DNA of 29,554 nt from CAZBUK01 sp964495085 (GTDB lineage: Bacteria; Bacteroidota; Ignavibacteria; T3Sed10-11). The notes under the pieces were generated by a model. The model did no database searches and was not told the origin of the DNA. It worked only from the letters and a program-made list of their open reading frames with translations. Made by a program: the position numbers and the translations under genes. This document shows, piece by piece, positions 1 to 8,644 of this stretch; positions within the stretch are counted from its first letter, which is position 1, and every line of letters begins with the position of its first letter. The stretch covers positions 1-29,554 of the forward strand of contig CAZBUK010000045.1 in assembly GCA_964495085.1 (NCBI GenBank), written 5' to 3'.

Positions 1-778
1 GCGGCATAACGATTCCGGGGAAATTTGCCGTCGTCAGCTTATGATAGACTCCCCCGTCTTCCGGATCCTGCATTGTCAGCATCCATTCTATGTTCCATCG
101 TGCTTCGTCAAGGATGTCCGGAATCTGACTACCGCTTTCCGGGATATTCAGAGCCAGTGCAGTAAAATATTCGGGGAAATGTTCATACGCCGCGAGCAGC
201 GTATATGTACTGATTCCCGAATTTACCACGTACTTATTGAAATCTCCGGCGTCGTACCAACCGCGCGGCGATGCGATGCGTGATCCTGCCGGCCGCGATC
301 CGGACGCGGCGGATGGGTGAACAATCACCGATGTGTCGGGATGACCGCCCGACCTTGACCATTGGCCCGCATGCGCCGGCTCGAGTGCAATCGAAGCGCG
401 GTTAAAATAATATGCCCTGATCGCAGACCTTGTCAGGTCGCTGAAGATATAGTCGCTTATCCTGAATGAAAACGACAAGCCGGCTTCGTCATGTTCAACG
501 CGGTATATTCCGGGGGTTGAAAAAGCCGAGAAATCGGCGATGGTTGCCGTTTCTTCGGAATACTCCCAGTATTTCGATTCCTGCAGCGCCCCGGCATAGA
601 CAATCTCTTCGGTCTGGTCGTCGATAAGCCGGAATTCTCCGGCATGGTTGCCGGGTATCACCGCAATTTTTTCGGAATCGGGGTTAAATCCGACCTGATT
701 CAGCTTAATTACTTGTTGTGCGGAAAGAAACGAAATGCAGATTAAGAACGAACAGGTTATCGCATAATATCTCAGCAT
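1..778 (-). CDS. GH9 endoglucanase (cellulase), N-terminal part, runs off the left edge
   Basis: About 259 residues are visible; the C-terminal part lies outside the window. The start is ATG at 778, preceded by GGGAG about 7 bases upstream, and 41 bases downstream of the GH2 stop. Residues 1-20 form a signal peptide ending FLSA. Residues 22-107 resemble the Ig-like CelD_N domain found before many GH9 catalytic domains (KLNQVGFNP near the start). The catalytic domain starts around 115 and carries the diagnostic RGWYDAGDFNKYVVNSG block. Asp176 and Asp179 sit in the DAGD motif, whose aspartates position or activate the catalytic water in this inverting family. The acid glutamate would be in the missing part. 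The enzyme is probably secreted and cuts beta-1,4-glucosyl bonds in cellulose or glucomannan. Family assignment is firm; substrate is inferred from the mannan context. Confidence 0.9.
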   Translation of the reverse strand, partial: MLRYYAITCSFLICISFLSAQQVIKLNQVGFNPDSEKIAVIPGNHAGEFRLIDDQTEEIVYAGALQESKYWEYSEETATIADFSAFSTPGIYRVEHDEAGLSFSFRISDYIFSDLTRSAIRAYYFNRASIALEPAHAGQWSRSGGHPDTSVIVHPSAASGSRPAGSRIASPRGWYDAGDFNKYVVNSGISTYTLLAAYEHFPEYFTALALNIPESGSQIPDILDEARWNIEWMLTMQDPEDGGVYHKLTTANFPGIVMP

Positions 779-819
779 AGCATACTCCCGATATCTCCGA
801 TTATTTTTTTCAGTTATTT

Positions 820-3336
820 TTAAGTCTGAGTGATGCGTTCATTTGAAACAGCGTAATAATGCAGCAGGTCCAGTTCACGATTCCAGGCATCTTCCGGCTC
901 GAACCGGACTGACCTCGTTCGACCGGGCAGCACATCGAAATAGTTATCGCTCAATTTACCGTCGCATCCCGTACTTATCCGGACGTTCTTTGCCAGACTC
1001 CGCGCCGTCAATTCGATCATAAACACTCCGCTTTCTTCGATTATACGGAACTCTATGCCGGGCTCCCGAAGTCGTAAACGATTGACATCCGAAAAATAAT
1101 AGATGCTCTCCGATAGAACTGCAGCATTCAAGCGGAGGCTGGAAATCAGGACAAGTTCGGTTTCTTTCCGGTCCTTCAAGAGATCTCTCTTGGATTGTGT
1201 AAAATAGCACTTGCTGCTGTCGGGAGGGATCGCAACATCGATCGTACGATCAGAGAAGAGATTTCCGTCGAAATCCATCAGAGAGATTTTAATCGAGGCT
1301 TCCGTTATCGCCTGCGTATCGTTCACGATCCAATGCTTCAGGAGTTCACCGTCCGCTTCCGTAGAAATGAGCAAAGGAGAATACGCCTGCCGTACCGCAT
1401 AGTGAGCCGCTTTCCAGCGACCATAATAGTCGACGGTCGACCATGAGGTAACGGGCCAGAGATCATTGAGCTGCCAGTACATCGATCCCATGCAGTACGG
1501 TTTACGACGTCTGTGGGTTTCGATCGCGTATCTGAGATAGTCGGCTTGCAGGAGCTGACTCACGTATGCGAGATATTCGAACCGTTCCGGGACGATGAAT
1601 TCTCGTTCGAGGTACCGCAGCATCATATCGTACCCCCCAAGCAACTGTCCCTTCGCGGGATTCGGATACTGTCTCTGATGAGCGAGCATAACTTCCGAGT
1701 CGAGACGCCAGTCTTCGGGGATTGAGAATTCCCTGAACGAGCGCATCTCCGGCATGGATTGCAGCCCGTACTCGCTCATAAATCTGGGCAGATATTCGTT
1801 GAATTTTTCCTTCGGATGGTTCAGGAACCAGACTCCCCAGTAATGCATATCACCGTCGGTCCGGCTGCGTGAATCCACAAATCCGTATTTCGGCGAGGAG
1901 GGCCAGTACGCACGGCCGGGATCAAGGTCGCGTACTTTCTGAGGGAGCAGCTCATGGAATATCGCTCGATAATCGCTCCATATCCTTCCTGCGGTCGCGT
2001 CATCGTAATTATAACGCTCCTGCCACCCCCACGTATGCCAGGCCTCGTCTATCTCGTTATTTCCGCACCAGAGCGCGAGACATGCATGATTTCTCAACCG
2101 TTTAATATTGTAATCGGCCTCATCCTCTATTCGCCGGAGCATGCGCTCGTCACCGGGGTACATGGCGCATGCGAACATAAAATCCTGCCATACCAGGATT
2201 CCAGACTCGTCGCATAGATCGTAAAATACGTTCTCCTCGTATATAGCCCCACCCCAGATTCGCACCATATTCATGTTCGCCGCAACAGCATCGTTCAGCA
2301 AGTTCCGGTAATTATCCGTGCTTATACGTGGTATGAAATAATCCGGCGGTAAACAATTCGACCCCTTTATGAAAACCGGGATGCCGTTCACTTTAAAATA
2401 GAAGCTTTTCCCCCATGCGTCCACGGCATGTACGAGTTCAACGGTCCGGAGTCCGATTCGATGATCCCAGACGTCAGCCGGCTGCTCACCCATGAGTAAC
2501 TCGAGTCGCAACTCATATAAATACGGCTCGCCGAGGCCGCGGCACCACCATTTCTTCGGCGACGGAATTTTAAAAGGTATCCGGATCGAATTTGTTTCCT
2601 GACCGACATCTGTTGCGACGACTACCTCCTGAAAAACGTTTCCGGGATTTGTCAGGTGTAATGTCACCCGCAGATTGACAGAAGCAACGACCTCCGCTTC
2701 GAGTTCCAGTGATGCCTCATCGTCGGAGAGCGATTTCTGTACGAACCGCACAGAGCCGAGCCGTACATCCGACCAGCATTCGAGAGATACCGGTCTCCAG
2801 ATGCCGCATGTGAGGAGTCTCGGACCCCAATCCCATCCGTAATGATAACCCGGTTTTCTGGTATACATACTCAGCTTCGGCTCGGGCTGGGAATTGTTTG
2901 CGCCGTATTCGAAGCCGGTGTTACGATACATCGGTATTGTTTTAGCTATAACCGAATGAAATACGATGCGCAGCTCGTTGGCTTTGTCCCGTACTAATGA
3001 ATCGACGTCGAAATCCCATGCACAATACATATTATCGGTCTCGCCGATAAGGGACCCATTGAGATATATATCGGCGTATGTATCGAGGCCTTCGAATACA
3101 AGTCGCTTATGTTTTTCGATCATAAGCTCCGGCGAAACGTCGAAGAGCATCCGGTACTCCCAGTCCGCTTCTCCGATCCACTGCTGATCCTGTTCATTCG
3201 ACCGGTAGTATGGATCCGGAATTGTGCCGTTCGCAAGCAGATCGAGGTGTATGTTCCCGGGAACCGAGGCATCCTGCCATGCTGAGTCGCCGAGCAGGCG
3301 GTATTGCCAGTTCCTGTGCAGGTAAACAGATTTCAT
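820..3336 (-). CDS. GH2 beta-mannosidase, cytoplasmic
   Basis: This 838-residue protein has the full GH2 beta-mannosidase layout: N-terminal sugar-binding-like domain (about 1-185), Ig-like domain (190-300), TIM barrel (300-620) and C-terminal beta domains. The family removes terminal beta-1,4-mannose from manno-oligosaccharides with retention. The acid/base is Glu428 in WCGNNE and the nucleophile is Glu522 in FMSEYG, both in the usual beta-mannosidase context. The HYGWDWGPR block near 165-172 is also typical of mannosidases rather than beta-galactosidases. No signal peptide is present, so it should act inside the cell on imported oligosaccharides. The GH9 gene follows after 41 bases and is probably cotranscribed. 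A 510-base hairpin-rich gap separates it from the symporter upstream, so it probably has its own promoter. Confidence 0.93.
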   Translation of the reverse strand: MKSVYLHRNWQYRLLGDSAWQDASVPGNIHLDLLANGTIPDPYYRSNEQDQQWIGEADWEYRMLFDVSPELMIEKHKRLVFEGLDTYADIYLNGSLIGETDNMYCAWDFDVDSLVRDKANELRIVFHSVIAKTIPMYRNTGFEYGANNSQPEPKLSMYTRKPGYHYGWDWGPRLLTCGIWRPVSLECWSDVRLGSVRFVQKSLSDDEASLELEAEVVASVNLRVTLHLTNPGNVFQEVVVATDVGQETNSIRIPFKIPSPKKWWCRGLGEPYLYELRLELLMGEQPADVWDHRIGLRTVELVHAVDAWGKSFYFKVNGIPVFIKGSNCLPPDYFIPRISTDNYRNLLNDAVAANMNMVRIWGGAIYEENVFYDLCDESGILVWQDFMFACAMYPGDERMLRRIEDEADYNIKRLRNHACLALWCGNNEIDEAWHTWGWQERYNYDDATAGRIWSDYRAIFHELLPQKVRDLDPGRAYWPSSPKYGFVDSRSRTDGDMHYWGVWFLNHPKEKFNEYLPRFMSEYGLQSMPEMRSFREFSIPEDWRLDSEVMLAHQRQYPNPAKGQLLGGYDMMLRYLEREFIVPERFEYLAYVSQLLQADYLRYAIETHRRRKPYCMGSMYWQLNDLWPVTSWSTVDYYGRWKAAHYAVRQAYSPLLISTEADGELLKHWIVNDTQAITEASIKISLMDFDGNLFSDRTIDVAIPPDSSKCYFTQSKRDLLKDRKETELVLISSLRLNAAVLSESIYYFSDVNRLRLREPGIEFRIIEESGVFMIELTARSLAKNVRISTGCDGKLSDNYFDVLPGRTRSVRFEPEDAWNRELDLLHYYAVSNERITQT

Positions 3337-3396
3337 TCTCAGTCACATCTGTCCAAAATAAAATACAAAGCATTTTGAATGATTCAGGTCCACCAA

Positions 3397-3510
3397 GCCG
3401 AAATCGTCGAGGTTGTGCGGTGGGAAATCCGCCGAGGCGGATTGTGTTTAGATTTCGGCAGCCTTTTTCTTTTGGTTACTTTTCTTTTTGGGCTCAAAAA
3501 GAAAAGTAAC
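3397..3510. repeat. Nested-hairpin intergenic element
   Basis: Three inverted repeats are visible directly. An outer pair GCCGAAATC (3397-3405) and GATTTCGGC (3451-3459) encloses AATCCGCC/GGCGGATT (3426-3433 and 3436-3443, two-base loop). Immediately beyond is a perfect 16-bp stem (3475-3490 with 3495-3510) around a GGCT loop. The last stem is almost pure A/T-run (polypyrimidine on one arm), so it is a poor classical terminator. The composition resembles interspersed intergenic repeats that often give rise to false hypothetical proteins. Only one copy is seen here, so repetition in the genome is inferred. Confidence 0.65.
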
Positions 3511-3573
3511 AATAATTCAAATATATCTGAATATATGCAAACGATTACTCTCTATCATTGTAATGACATACCA

Positions 3574-3784
3574 AGTGCCGTTTCAATTAAACTAGTTTTC
3601 GCTTTCTTCTTTAAACAACTTAAACCGCAGGTGGCAAAGTGGGGTCTATCCCGACAAGGTCGGGATAGTTCTCACGCGCGGGCGGGAAAGACCCTCCCTC
3701 AGGTGGGAACCACCATGAAGGTGGACCCCACCTTCACTCCGCACAAAATATTTAAACGAAAGATGATTTAATTGAAACGGCACT
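3574..3784. mobile_element. MITE-like element with 18-bp perfect terminal inverted repeats
   Basis: The left end AGTGCCGTTTCAATTAAA (3574-3591) is the exact reverse complement of the right end TTTAATTGAAACGGCACT (3767-3784). The symmetry continues inward imperfectly for roughly another 13 bases. The 211-base interior has no gene but has three strong hairpins: CTATCCCGAC/GTCGGGATAG (3646-3668), GGTGG/CCACC (3702-3714) and TGAAGGTGG/CCACCTTCA (3716-3736). This is the architecture of a non-autonomous miniature inverted-repeat element. I could not see a clear target-site duplication, and no transposase is present in the window. Confidence 0.6.
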
Positions 3785-3792
3785 GGAAAATT

Positions 3793-3818
3793 ATTAAACT
3801 CCTAACACCCACGGAGTT
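3793..3818 (-). terminator. Possible weak terminator after the SSS symporter gene
   Basis: AACTCC (3797-3802) pairs with GGAGTT (3813-3818) around a 10-base loop. On the minus strand the stem is followed by TTTAATAATTTT. It lies about 30 bases past the symporter stop. The stem is only six base pairs, so this is a tentative call. Confidence 0.3.
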
Positions 3819-3846
3819 AATTTTACCGTCACGGCATAAACCGGAA

Positions 3847-5643
3847 TCACTTATCCTCCAGTTTATCATACCAGTTTTTCTTGAGCATCCAGGATGTCCC
3901 TGCGAGAATCAGAACGAGTATAAAAAGCGTATTCCAATTCTGCGTCACGAATGCCAGCGGCGCTCCCATGAGCGTTATCTGCCAGACCGTTCCCGCCGCG
4001 ACGTTAGCCATATCCCTCTTGAAATTCCTGTTTCCCTGAAATTCCGGATTGATCCTTTGAATCTTATCCCGCACCGGTTTCCAAAATCCCCACGGACGTA
4101 CCGACGTATAGAATTCAATCAACAACTCCTCTTTCTCTGGCCTGGAGAGGATCGTTCCCAGAACGCTGCCGAGCGCCGAAATCACGAGGATGATGGGATA
4201 CACAAACAGCACATTCGTTCCCGGCATCACCACAGGCATGAGCAGCGCGATGATTAATCCCGCGAACATTCCCCAGAAATAACCGTATCCGTTAAAACGC
4301 CACCAGTGCCATTTAAGTACGTTTGCGGCGGCAGATCCGCCCCAGAGTGCGGACACAATCCATTGTGTCGCCGAATGAACCGATTCCACAACCATCCCGA
4401 ACAGTATGCTCAGAACGGTGACCAGCGCGGTGACGATGTATCCCGCCCGGACGAACGTTCTGTTGGAAGCGTCCGGGTTGATATAGCGTTTGTAGACATC
4501 GTTGACGATGAATGCCGGACCGAGGTTGAGGAATGAAGAGGTCGTTGACATATGGGCGGCGAGCATCGCAGCGAGCATCAGTCCAAGCAGTCCCACCGGT
4601 ACGAAATTGCTGATCGCGAACGGAAGAATCAGCTCGAAGTCGATGCCGGCTCCCATTAATTTCAGCTGCGGACTGAAGAAGGCGAGCGCCAGGATCGCGA
4701 AGCTTCCGATCATGAGGTACCGGGGAATGGAAACGATGATCACGGCCAGTCCGTTCATCAGGCCGGCTTCTCTCGGTGTGCGTGCAGCGAGGATACGCTG
4801 CAGAGCCTGCGTAGCGACCGGTCCGGCGAGACTGACGAATACTCCTTTAAACAATGCCATCATTATAAAAATTGTGAAGAGTTCCCAGCCGTCGGATGCT
4901 ATCTTTCCGTTAACCGCTTCGATAAATCCGCTCCAATCCAGATCAAGCCGCCATCCGAACCACATATTCTCCCAACCCGGCGGGGTTACCGATGCCAGCA
5001 ATTCGGGAGAAACTCTGCTCATCGCAATAACTGTAATGATGACCGCGGAGATTGTCATCAGTATATATTGCAGCACATCGGTCACTACCACACCGAACAT
5101 CCCGCCGTACACAACATAGACGCCCGTTGCCAGAGTGACGATAATCGCATAGACATGCGGCGATAAATCCCAGGGGAGAAAAATTCCGGCAAATTTACCG
5201 ACTCCGACGAACGCATAGCTCAGGAAGCCGATGATCGATACGACAGAGAACAACACCGTGATAATGTGCGCAAGTTGACCTCCCCGACTCGATTGATCGA
5301 ACCGTGTGGTGATCCATTCCGCGCCGGTCATGACGTTTGACCGGCGGATCCAGGCCGCGAGATAGACCATGAGAAAGATCTGGTTGAACAGAGGCCAGAT
5401 CCAGGGAATAAATACGCTCTGCATCCCGTACACGAACGCGATCGTGACGAGCCACATCGTCCCCGAGATGTCGAACATGCCTCCCGAGTTCGATATGCTC
5501 AGCACATACCATGGTATTTTTTTGCTCCCGAGAAAGTAAGCGTTCAAATCCTCGGAAGCCCTCCGCGACATGTACGACCCGGCCGCAATGATCACCAGCA
5601 GGTAAACTACCACGATCGCTATGTCTATAAAATGGAGCTGCAT
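3847..5643 (-). CDS. Sodium:solute symporter (SSS family), copy 1
   Basis: This 598-residue membrane protein belongs to the sodium/solute symporter family (SSS, LeuT-fold). Hydrophobic segments run from residue 6 almost to the C-terminus, consistent with about 14 membrane helices. The N-terminal region has the family hallmarks: AYFLGSKKIPWY, SGGMFDISGTMW and MTGAEWITTRF. It is a clear paralogue of the symporter at 20903-22786, with near-identical stretches such as DISGTMWLV and FNQIFLMV. Its start is one base from the stop of the cytoplasmic GH3 gene, so the two are translationally linked. It probably imports the sugar or disaccharide that this GH3 hydrolyses. Family members carry sugars, sialic acid, amino acids and others, so the exact substrate is inferred. 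Confidence 0.9.
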   Translation of the reverse strand: MQLHFIDIAIVVVYLLVIIAAGSYMSRRASEDLNAYFLGSKKIPWYVLSISNSGGMFDISGTMWLVTIAFVYGMQSVFIPWIWPLFNQIFLMVYLAAWIRRSNVMTGAEWITTRFDQSSRGGQLAHIITVLFSVVSIIGFLSYAFVGVGKFAGIFLPWDLSPHVYAIIVTLATGVYVVYGGMFGVVVTDVLQYILMTISAVIITVIAMSRVSPELLASVTPPGWENMWFGWRLDLDWSGFIEAVNGKIASDGWELFTIFIMMALFKGVFVSLAGPVATQALQRILAARTPREAGLMNGLAVIIVSIPRYLMIGSFAILALAFFSPQLKLMGAGIDFELILPFAISNFVPVGLLGLMLAAMLAAHMSTTSSFLNLGPAFIVNDVYKRYINPDASNRTFVRAGYIVTALVTVLSILFGMVVESVHSATQWIVSALWGGSAAANVLKWHWWRFNGYGYFWGMFAGLIIALLMPVVMPGTNVLFVYPIILVISALGSVLGTILSRPEKEELLIEFYTSVRPWGFWKPVRDKIQRINPEFQGNRNFKRDMANVAAGTVWQITLMGAPLAFVTQNWNTLFILVLILAGTSWMLKKNWYDKLEDK

Positions 5644-5644
5644 A

Positions 5645-7711
5645 TTATACTACTCCGCCGCCAGAGCTGTGGATAAGCCGGATCTCCTTCCGAAGCCGAA
5701 TATCCTGCGACGACGACCCTACACATACGATGAATCTCCCGTCGCCTGTATACCATGAGCGGAGATCCGGATTCCAGTATGCAAACGCCCGCCGGTCCAA
5801 CGTAGCAGTCAACGTCCTGTTCTCACCCGGATCCAAGGTTACCTTTAAAAACCCCTTCAGTTCCTTCAACGGTCGCGGATGGCTGCAATCGAGATCCTGA
5901 ACGTATATCTGCGCGATCTCGGCCCCCCGTCGCCGCCCGGTGTTTCTGAGATTGAATTCGATTGTCATGGGGTCATCATCGACGAACTTATCGGTCGATA
6001 TCCGGAGCCCGCTATATTCGAATTCCGTATAGGAGAGTCCGAAACCGAACGGAAAGAGAGGCGATATTCCCTGTCGTTCATACCACCGGTATCCGATAAA
6101 TATACCCTCGTCATAGGTAATATCGTACACGGGACGTTGTTTCTCTTCTTCGTCATTCCAGCCGGTATACAGATGCTCTCCCGACGGAATATCGCCGGAA
6201 CCCGGAGAATCGCTGAAATCTCTCTCTATCGTGATCGGAAGTTTCCCGGATGGATTTGTTTTACCGGAGAGTATTTCTACGACCGCCCTGCTGCCGGCCT
6301 GGCCGCCGTACCATGCGTACAGAATCGCTCCGGCAAGTTCATTCCAGGGAGTCATTTGGATTCCGCTCCCGGAGTTGACGATCACGACGGTATTCGGATT
6401 TTTTGAAACGATATCGACAACTTTTTTCTCGATGTCTGTCTGTAATCTGAACGGCCTGTCCCACCCTTCGCTGTCGCAGGTTCCAACACTGCATATGACG
6501 ACATCAGCCGAGGCGATCTGGCCGGGTGCAGGTTCTGCGACGAAATTTACTTTTGAACCGAATTCAGAGATAAGCTCTGCGAGCAGCGTCCGGTTGTTAA
6601 ATCCCTCGACCGCAGCCGAGCCGCCGCCTTCGGCTCGCGTTTCGACAAATTCTCCGGTCAGAAGTATTGATTCCACCTCGTTGCCGAGTGGAAGAAGGGC
6701 ATTGTCGTTCTTGAGCAGAACGATCCCTTCACGCGCAGTTTGCAGGGCGATCTCCTCATGAGCTTCAAGCATTTCGTTGTACGACTGGCGATCCTCAGCC
6801 TGGACTTGACGCAGACTGCAGACAAGTCGAAGGATATGCAGAACCATGTTCTCGATATCCTCGATCTTTACGTTGCCATCAGCCAGCAATTTCCGGATAC
6901 CCTTCAGAGCTACGGCGTGAGGCATTTCGAGATCCTGTCCGGACTTGACCAGTTTTTCACCGTCGTGGACCGACCACCAATCGGTCATTACGAGTCCGCG
7001 AAAGCCGAGCTTTTCGCGCAACAGATCGCTGATAACGTACCGACTCTGACCGCACCATTCGCCGTTCAGAAGATTATAGGCGGTCATGACCGCTTTCGCG
7101 CCCGCTTCAATTCCCGCGCGGAAGGCGGGAAGGTAAATTTCGTGTAACGTACGTTCATCCACGATCGAATTGCTCTTCCGGCGGAAATACTCGGTATTAT
7201 TCGCAACAAAATGTTTCAGCGTCGCCGCCGTACCGGTGCTCTGCAGACCGAGGACATAGTTCTCAACCAGACATGCGGCGAGATACGGATCTTCGCCGAG
7301 ATATTCGAAATTTCTCCCGCATTGGGACTGCCTGTAGATATTTACTCCGGGACCGAGCAACACCCCGATCCCCGCCGCCCTGCATTCTCCCCCTATCGCC
7401 TCTGCGTACCTGTACGCTAAATCCGTATTCCATGTGGCTGCGAGTAAGATCGGAGCGGGGAACGCGGTCGATCTCTCCGGCTGATACCGGCTCAGATCCG
7501 TTTCCCCGAAATTTTGCCTTATATGTATTCCCTGGGATGCATCGGACATGTAGACTTCAGGAAGGCCTAATCTTTCGAGGGGACGGATAAGAAACATCCG
7601 TTCGCCGCTTACATATGATATTTTCTCCTCGTCCGTCATCAGCGACAGGATCCTACGCGCTTCTACGTCAGCCGGATCCGCCTGGAATGGTGGTATCTTC
7701 TTACTCAACAC
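5645..7711 (-). CDS. GH3 beta-glucosidase-type glycosidase, cytoplasmic
   Basis: About 688 residues from the preferred start. The frame is open further upstream, but that part overlaps the lactonase gene and resembles nothing. The best starts are GTG at 7711 or TTG at 7708, both just after the lactonase stop and behind a GGGAG site. Domains: GH3 TIM barrel (about 10-290), alpha/beta sandwich (340-540) and fibronectin III-like C-terminal domain (about 600-680). The nucleophile is about Asp244 in VMTDWW. A CDSEGWDRP block in the second domain matches the region that supplies the acid/base in this subgroup. There is no signal peptide, so it is intracellular. It removes non-reducing beta-glucosyl (possibly other) residues from imported oligosaccharides. 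It sits in a tight run SDR - lactonase - GH3 - symporter. Confidence 0.9.
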   Translation of the reverse strand: MLSKKIPPFQADPADVEARRILSLMTDEEKISYVSGERMFLIRPLERLGLPEVYMSDASQGIHIRQNFGETDLSRYQPERSTAFPAPILLAATWNTDLAYRYAEAIGGECRAAGIGVLLGPGVNIYRQSQCGRNFEYLGEDPYLAACLVENYVLGLQSTGTAATLKHFVANNTEYFRRKSNSIVDERTLHEIYLPAFRAGIEAGAKAVMTAYNLLNGEWCGQSRYVISDLLREKLGFRGLVMTDWWSVHDGEKLVKSGQDLEMPHAVALKGIRKLLADGNVKIEDIENMVLHILRLVCSLRQVQAEDRQSYNEMLEAHEEIALQTAREGIVLLKNDNALLPLGNEVESILLTGEFVETRAEGGGSAAVEGFNNRTLLAELISEFGSKVNFVAEPAPGQIASADVVICSVGTCDSEGWDRPFRLQTDIEKKVVDIVSKNPNTVVIVNSGSGIQMTPWNELAGAILYAWYGGQAGSRAVVEILSGKTNPSGKLPITIERDFSDSPGSGDIPSGEHLYTGWNDEEEKQRPVYDITYDEGIFIGYRWYERQGISPLFPFGFGLSYTEFEYSGLRISTDKFVDDDPMTIEFNLRNTGRRRGAEIAQIYVQDLDCSHPRPLKELKGFLKVTLDPGENRTLTATLDRRAFAYWNPDLRSWYTGDGRFIVCVGSSSQDIRLRKEIRLIHSSGGGVV

Positions 7712-7712
7712 C

Positions 7713-8627
7713 TCACTCCCGCTCTGAGAAAACGGGATAGGGATCTGCGATCCGGTAAACGCTTCCGCCCGATGTAACGTACAGCGTACGGCGGTGATCG
7801 TCACCCCATGCCAGATTTGTCGTCTGCTCCGGAACCGGGATTGTTCCCAGGTGTTCTCCTTCCGGAGAGAATATCCAGATGCCGACAGGTCCCGCACAAT
7901 ACAGATTACCGTCCGGATCGGTTTTCATGCCGTCAAGATATCCATCCGGCTCGATCGATGCGAACTTACGTTTCCGGGTAATATTCAGATCTTCTGCAAG
8001 GTCCCAGACATAAATGATCCGTTCCCTGGAATCGTTGACGTAGAGTAATTTGCCATCCGGTGAAAAACAAATTCCATTCGGCAGAGCGAGGGAGTTATCC
8101 AGTAATCGAACCGAGCCCGAGGAATCTATCCTGTATATACCCGAAAAGTCGAGTTCCCTCCGTTCACCTTCCGGGATATTAAACGGCGGATCGGTAAAGT
8201 ATATGGAACCGTCCGATCCGACAACCAGATCGTTCGGGCTATTGAATTTCAATCCGTCATAGTTATCGGCAAGAGGAGCGATACTCCCATTCTTTTCCAT
8301 ACGCGAGATTCGCCGGTACTTCATCTGGGTGAAGACGAGGTTTCCATTCCCGTCGGCAGTGAGTCCGTTGGAGCTTCCCGACGGATCCATGTATATACTC
8401 ACACCCGCTTCAGGAGACCACCTGTATATCTTATCATCCGAAATGTCTGAAAATAACAGACCGGCCCCCTCGATCCATAAGGGGCCCTCGACAAATTTGA
8501 ATCCGCCCGCTATTTTCTCGACCTTTCCGTCATTGTCGGACGATGCTTGATATTCGTTACTATTCGTAGTCATAACGAACACCGGCACAAGCATGGCGAT
8601 GCTCATCATGCGAATGACATCCGGCAT
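7713..8627 (-). CDS. Secreted SMP-30/gluconolactonase-type lactonase
   Basis: A six-bladed beta-propeller of the SMP-30/gluconolactonase/LRE family, 304 residues. An earlier in-frame ATG at 8645 overlaps the SDR stop, but the ATG at 8627 is behind an excellent AGGGAGG site, so I chose it. Residues 1-23 are a hydrophobic signal sequence, so the protein is probably periplasmic. Metal-site residues expected in the family are seen in order: FVEGPLW (Glu), NSPNDL (Asn), ALPNGICFSPD (Asn) and YLDGMKTD (Asp). The family hydrolyses sugar lactones. A lactonase next to an SDR and a glycosidase suggests that an oxidised sugar is handled, but the substrate is unknown. It is flanked by tight junctions on both sides. 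Confidence 0.87.
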   Translation of the reverse strand: MPDVIRMMSIAMLVPVFVMTTNSNEYQASSDNDGKVEKIAGGFKFVEGPLWIEGAGLLFSDISDDKIYRWSPEAGVSIYMDPSGSSNGLTADGNGNLVFTQMKYRRISRMEKNGSIAPLADNYDGLKFNSPNDLVVGSDGSIYFTDPPFNIPEGERRELDFSGIYRIDSSGSVRLLDNSLALPNGICFSPDGKLLYVNDSRERIIYVWDLAEDLNITRKRKFASIEPDGYLDGMKTDPDGNLYCAGPVGIWIFSPEGEHLGTIPVPEQTTNLAWGDDHRRTLYVTSGGSVYRIADPYPVFSERE

Positions 8628-8644
8628 TACTTCCTCCCTATTCA

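Larger units (their letters stand above)
3337..3846. other. Gene-free gap with two structured repeat elements
   Basis: No credible gene lies in these 510 bases. A reading frame on the plus strand at 3379-3771 is an artefact of the repeats. The gap holds a nested-hairpin element (3397-3510), a 211-base MITE-like element (3574-3784) and a weak possible terminator for the SSS gene (3793-3818). The roughly 60 bases just upstream of the GH2 start (3337-3396) are AT-rich, but I see no convincing promoter consensus there. Confidence 0.7.

Noticed and set aside
3379..3771. 130-codon plus-strand frame
   Set aside because: It is translated across hairpin repeats (FLLVTFLFGLKKKSN type), a common source of false hypothetical proteins.
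7712..7897. N-terminal extension of the cytoplasmic GH3
   Set aside because: It would overlap the lactonase C-terminus and resembles no GH3; GTG 7711 or TTG 7708 follows a ribosome site.
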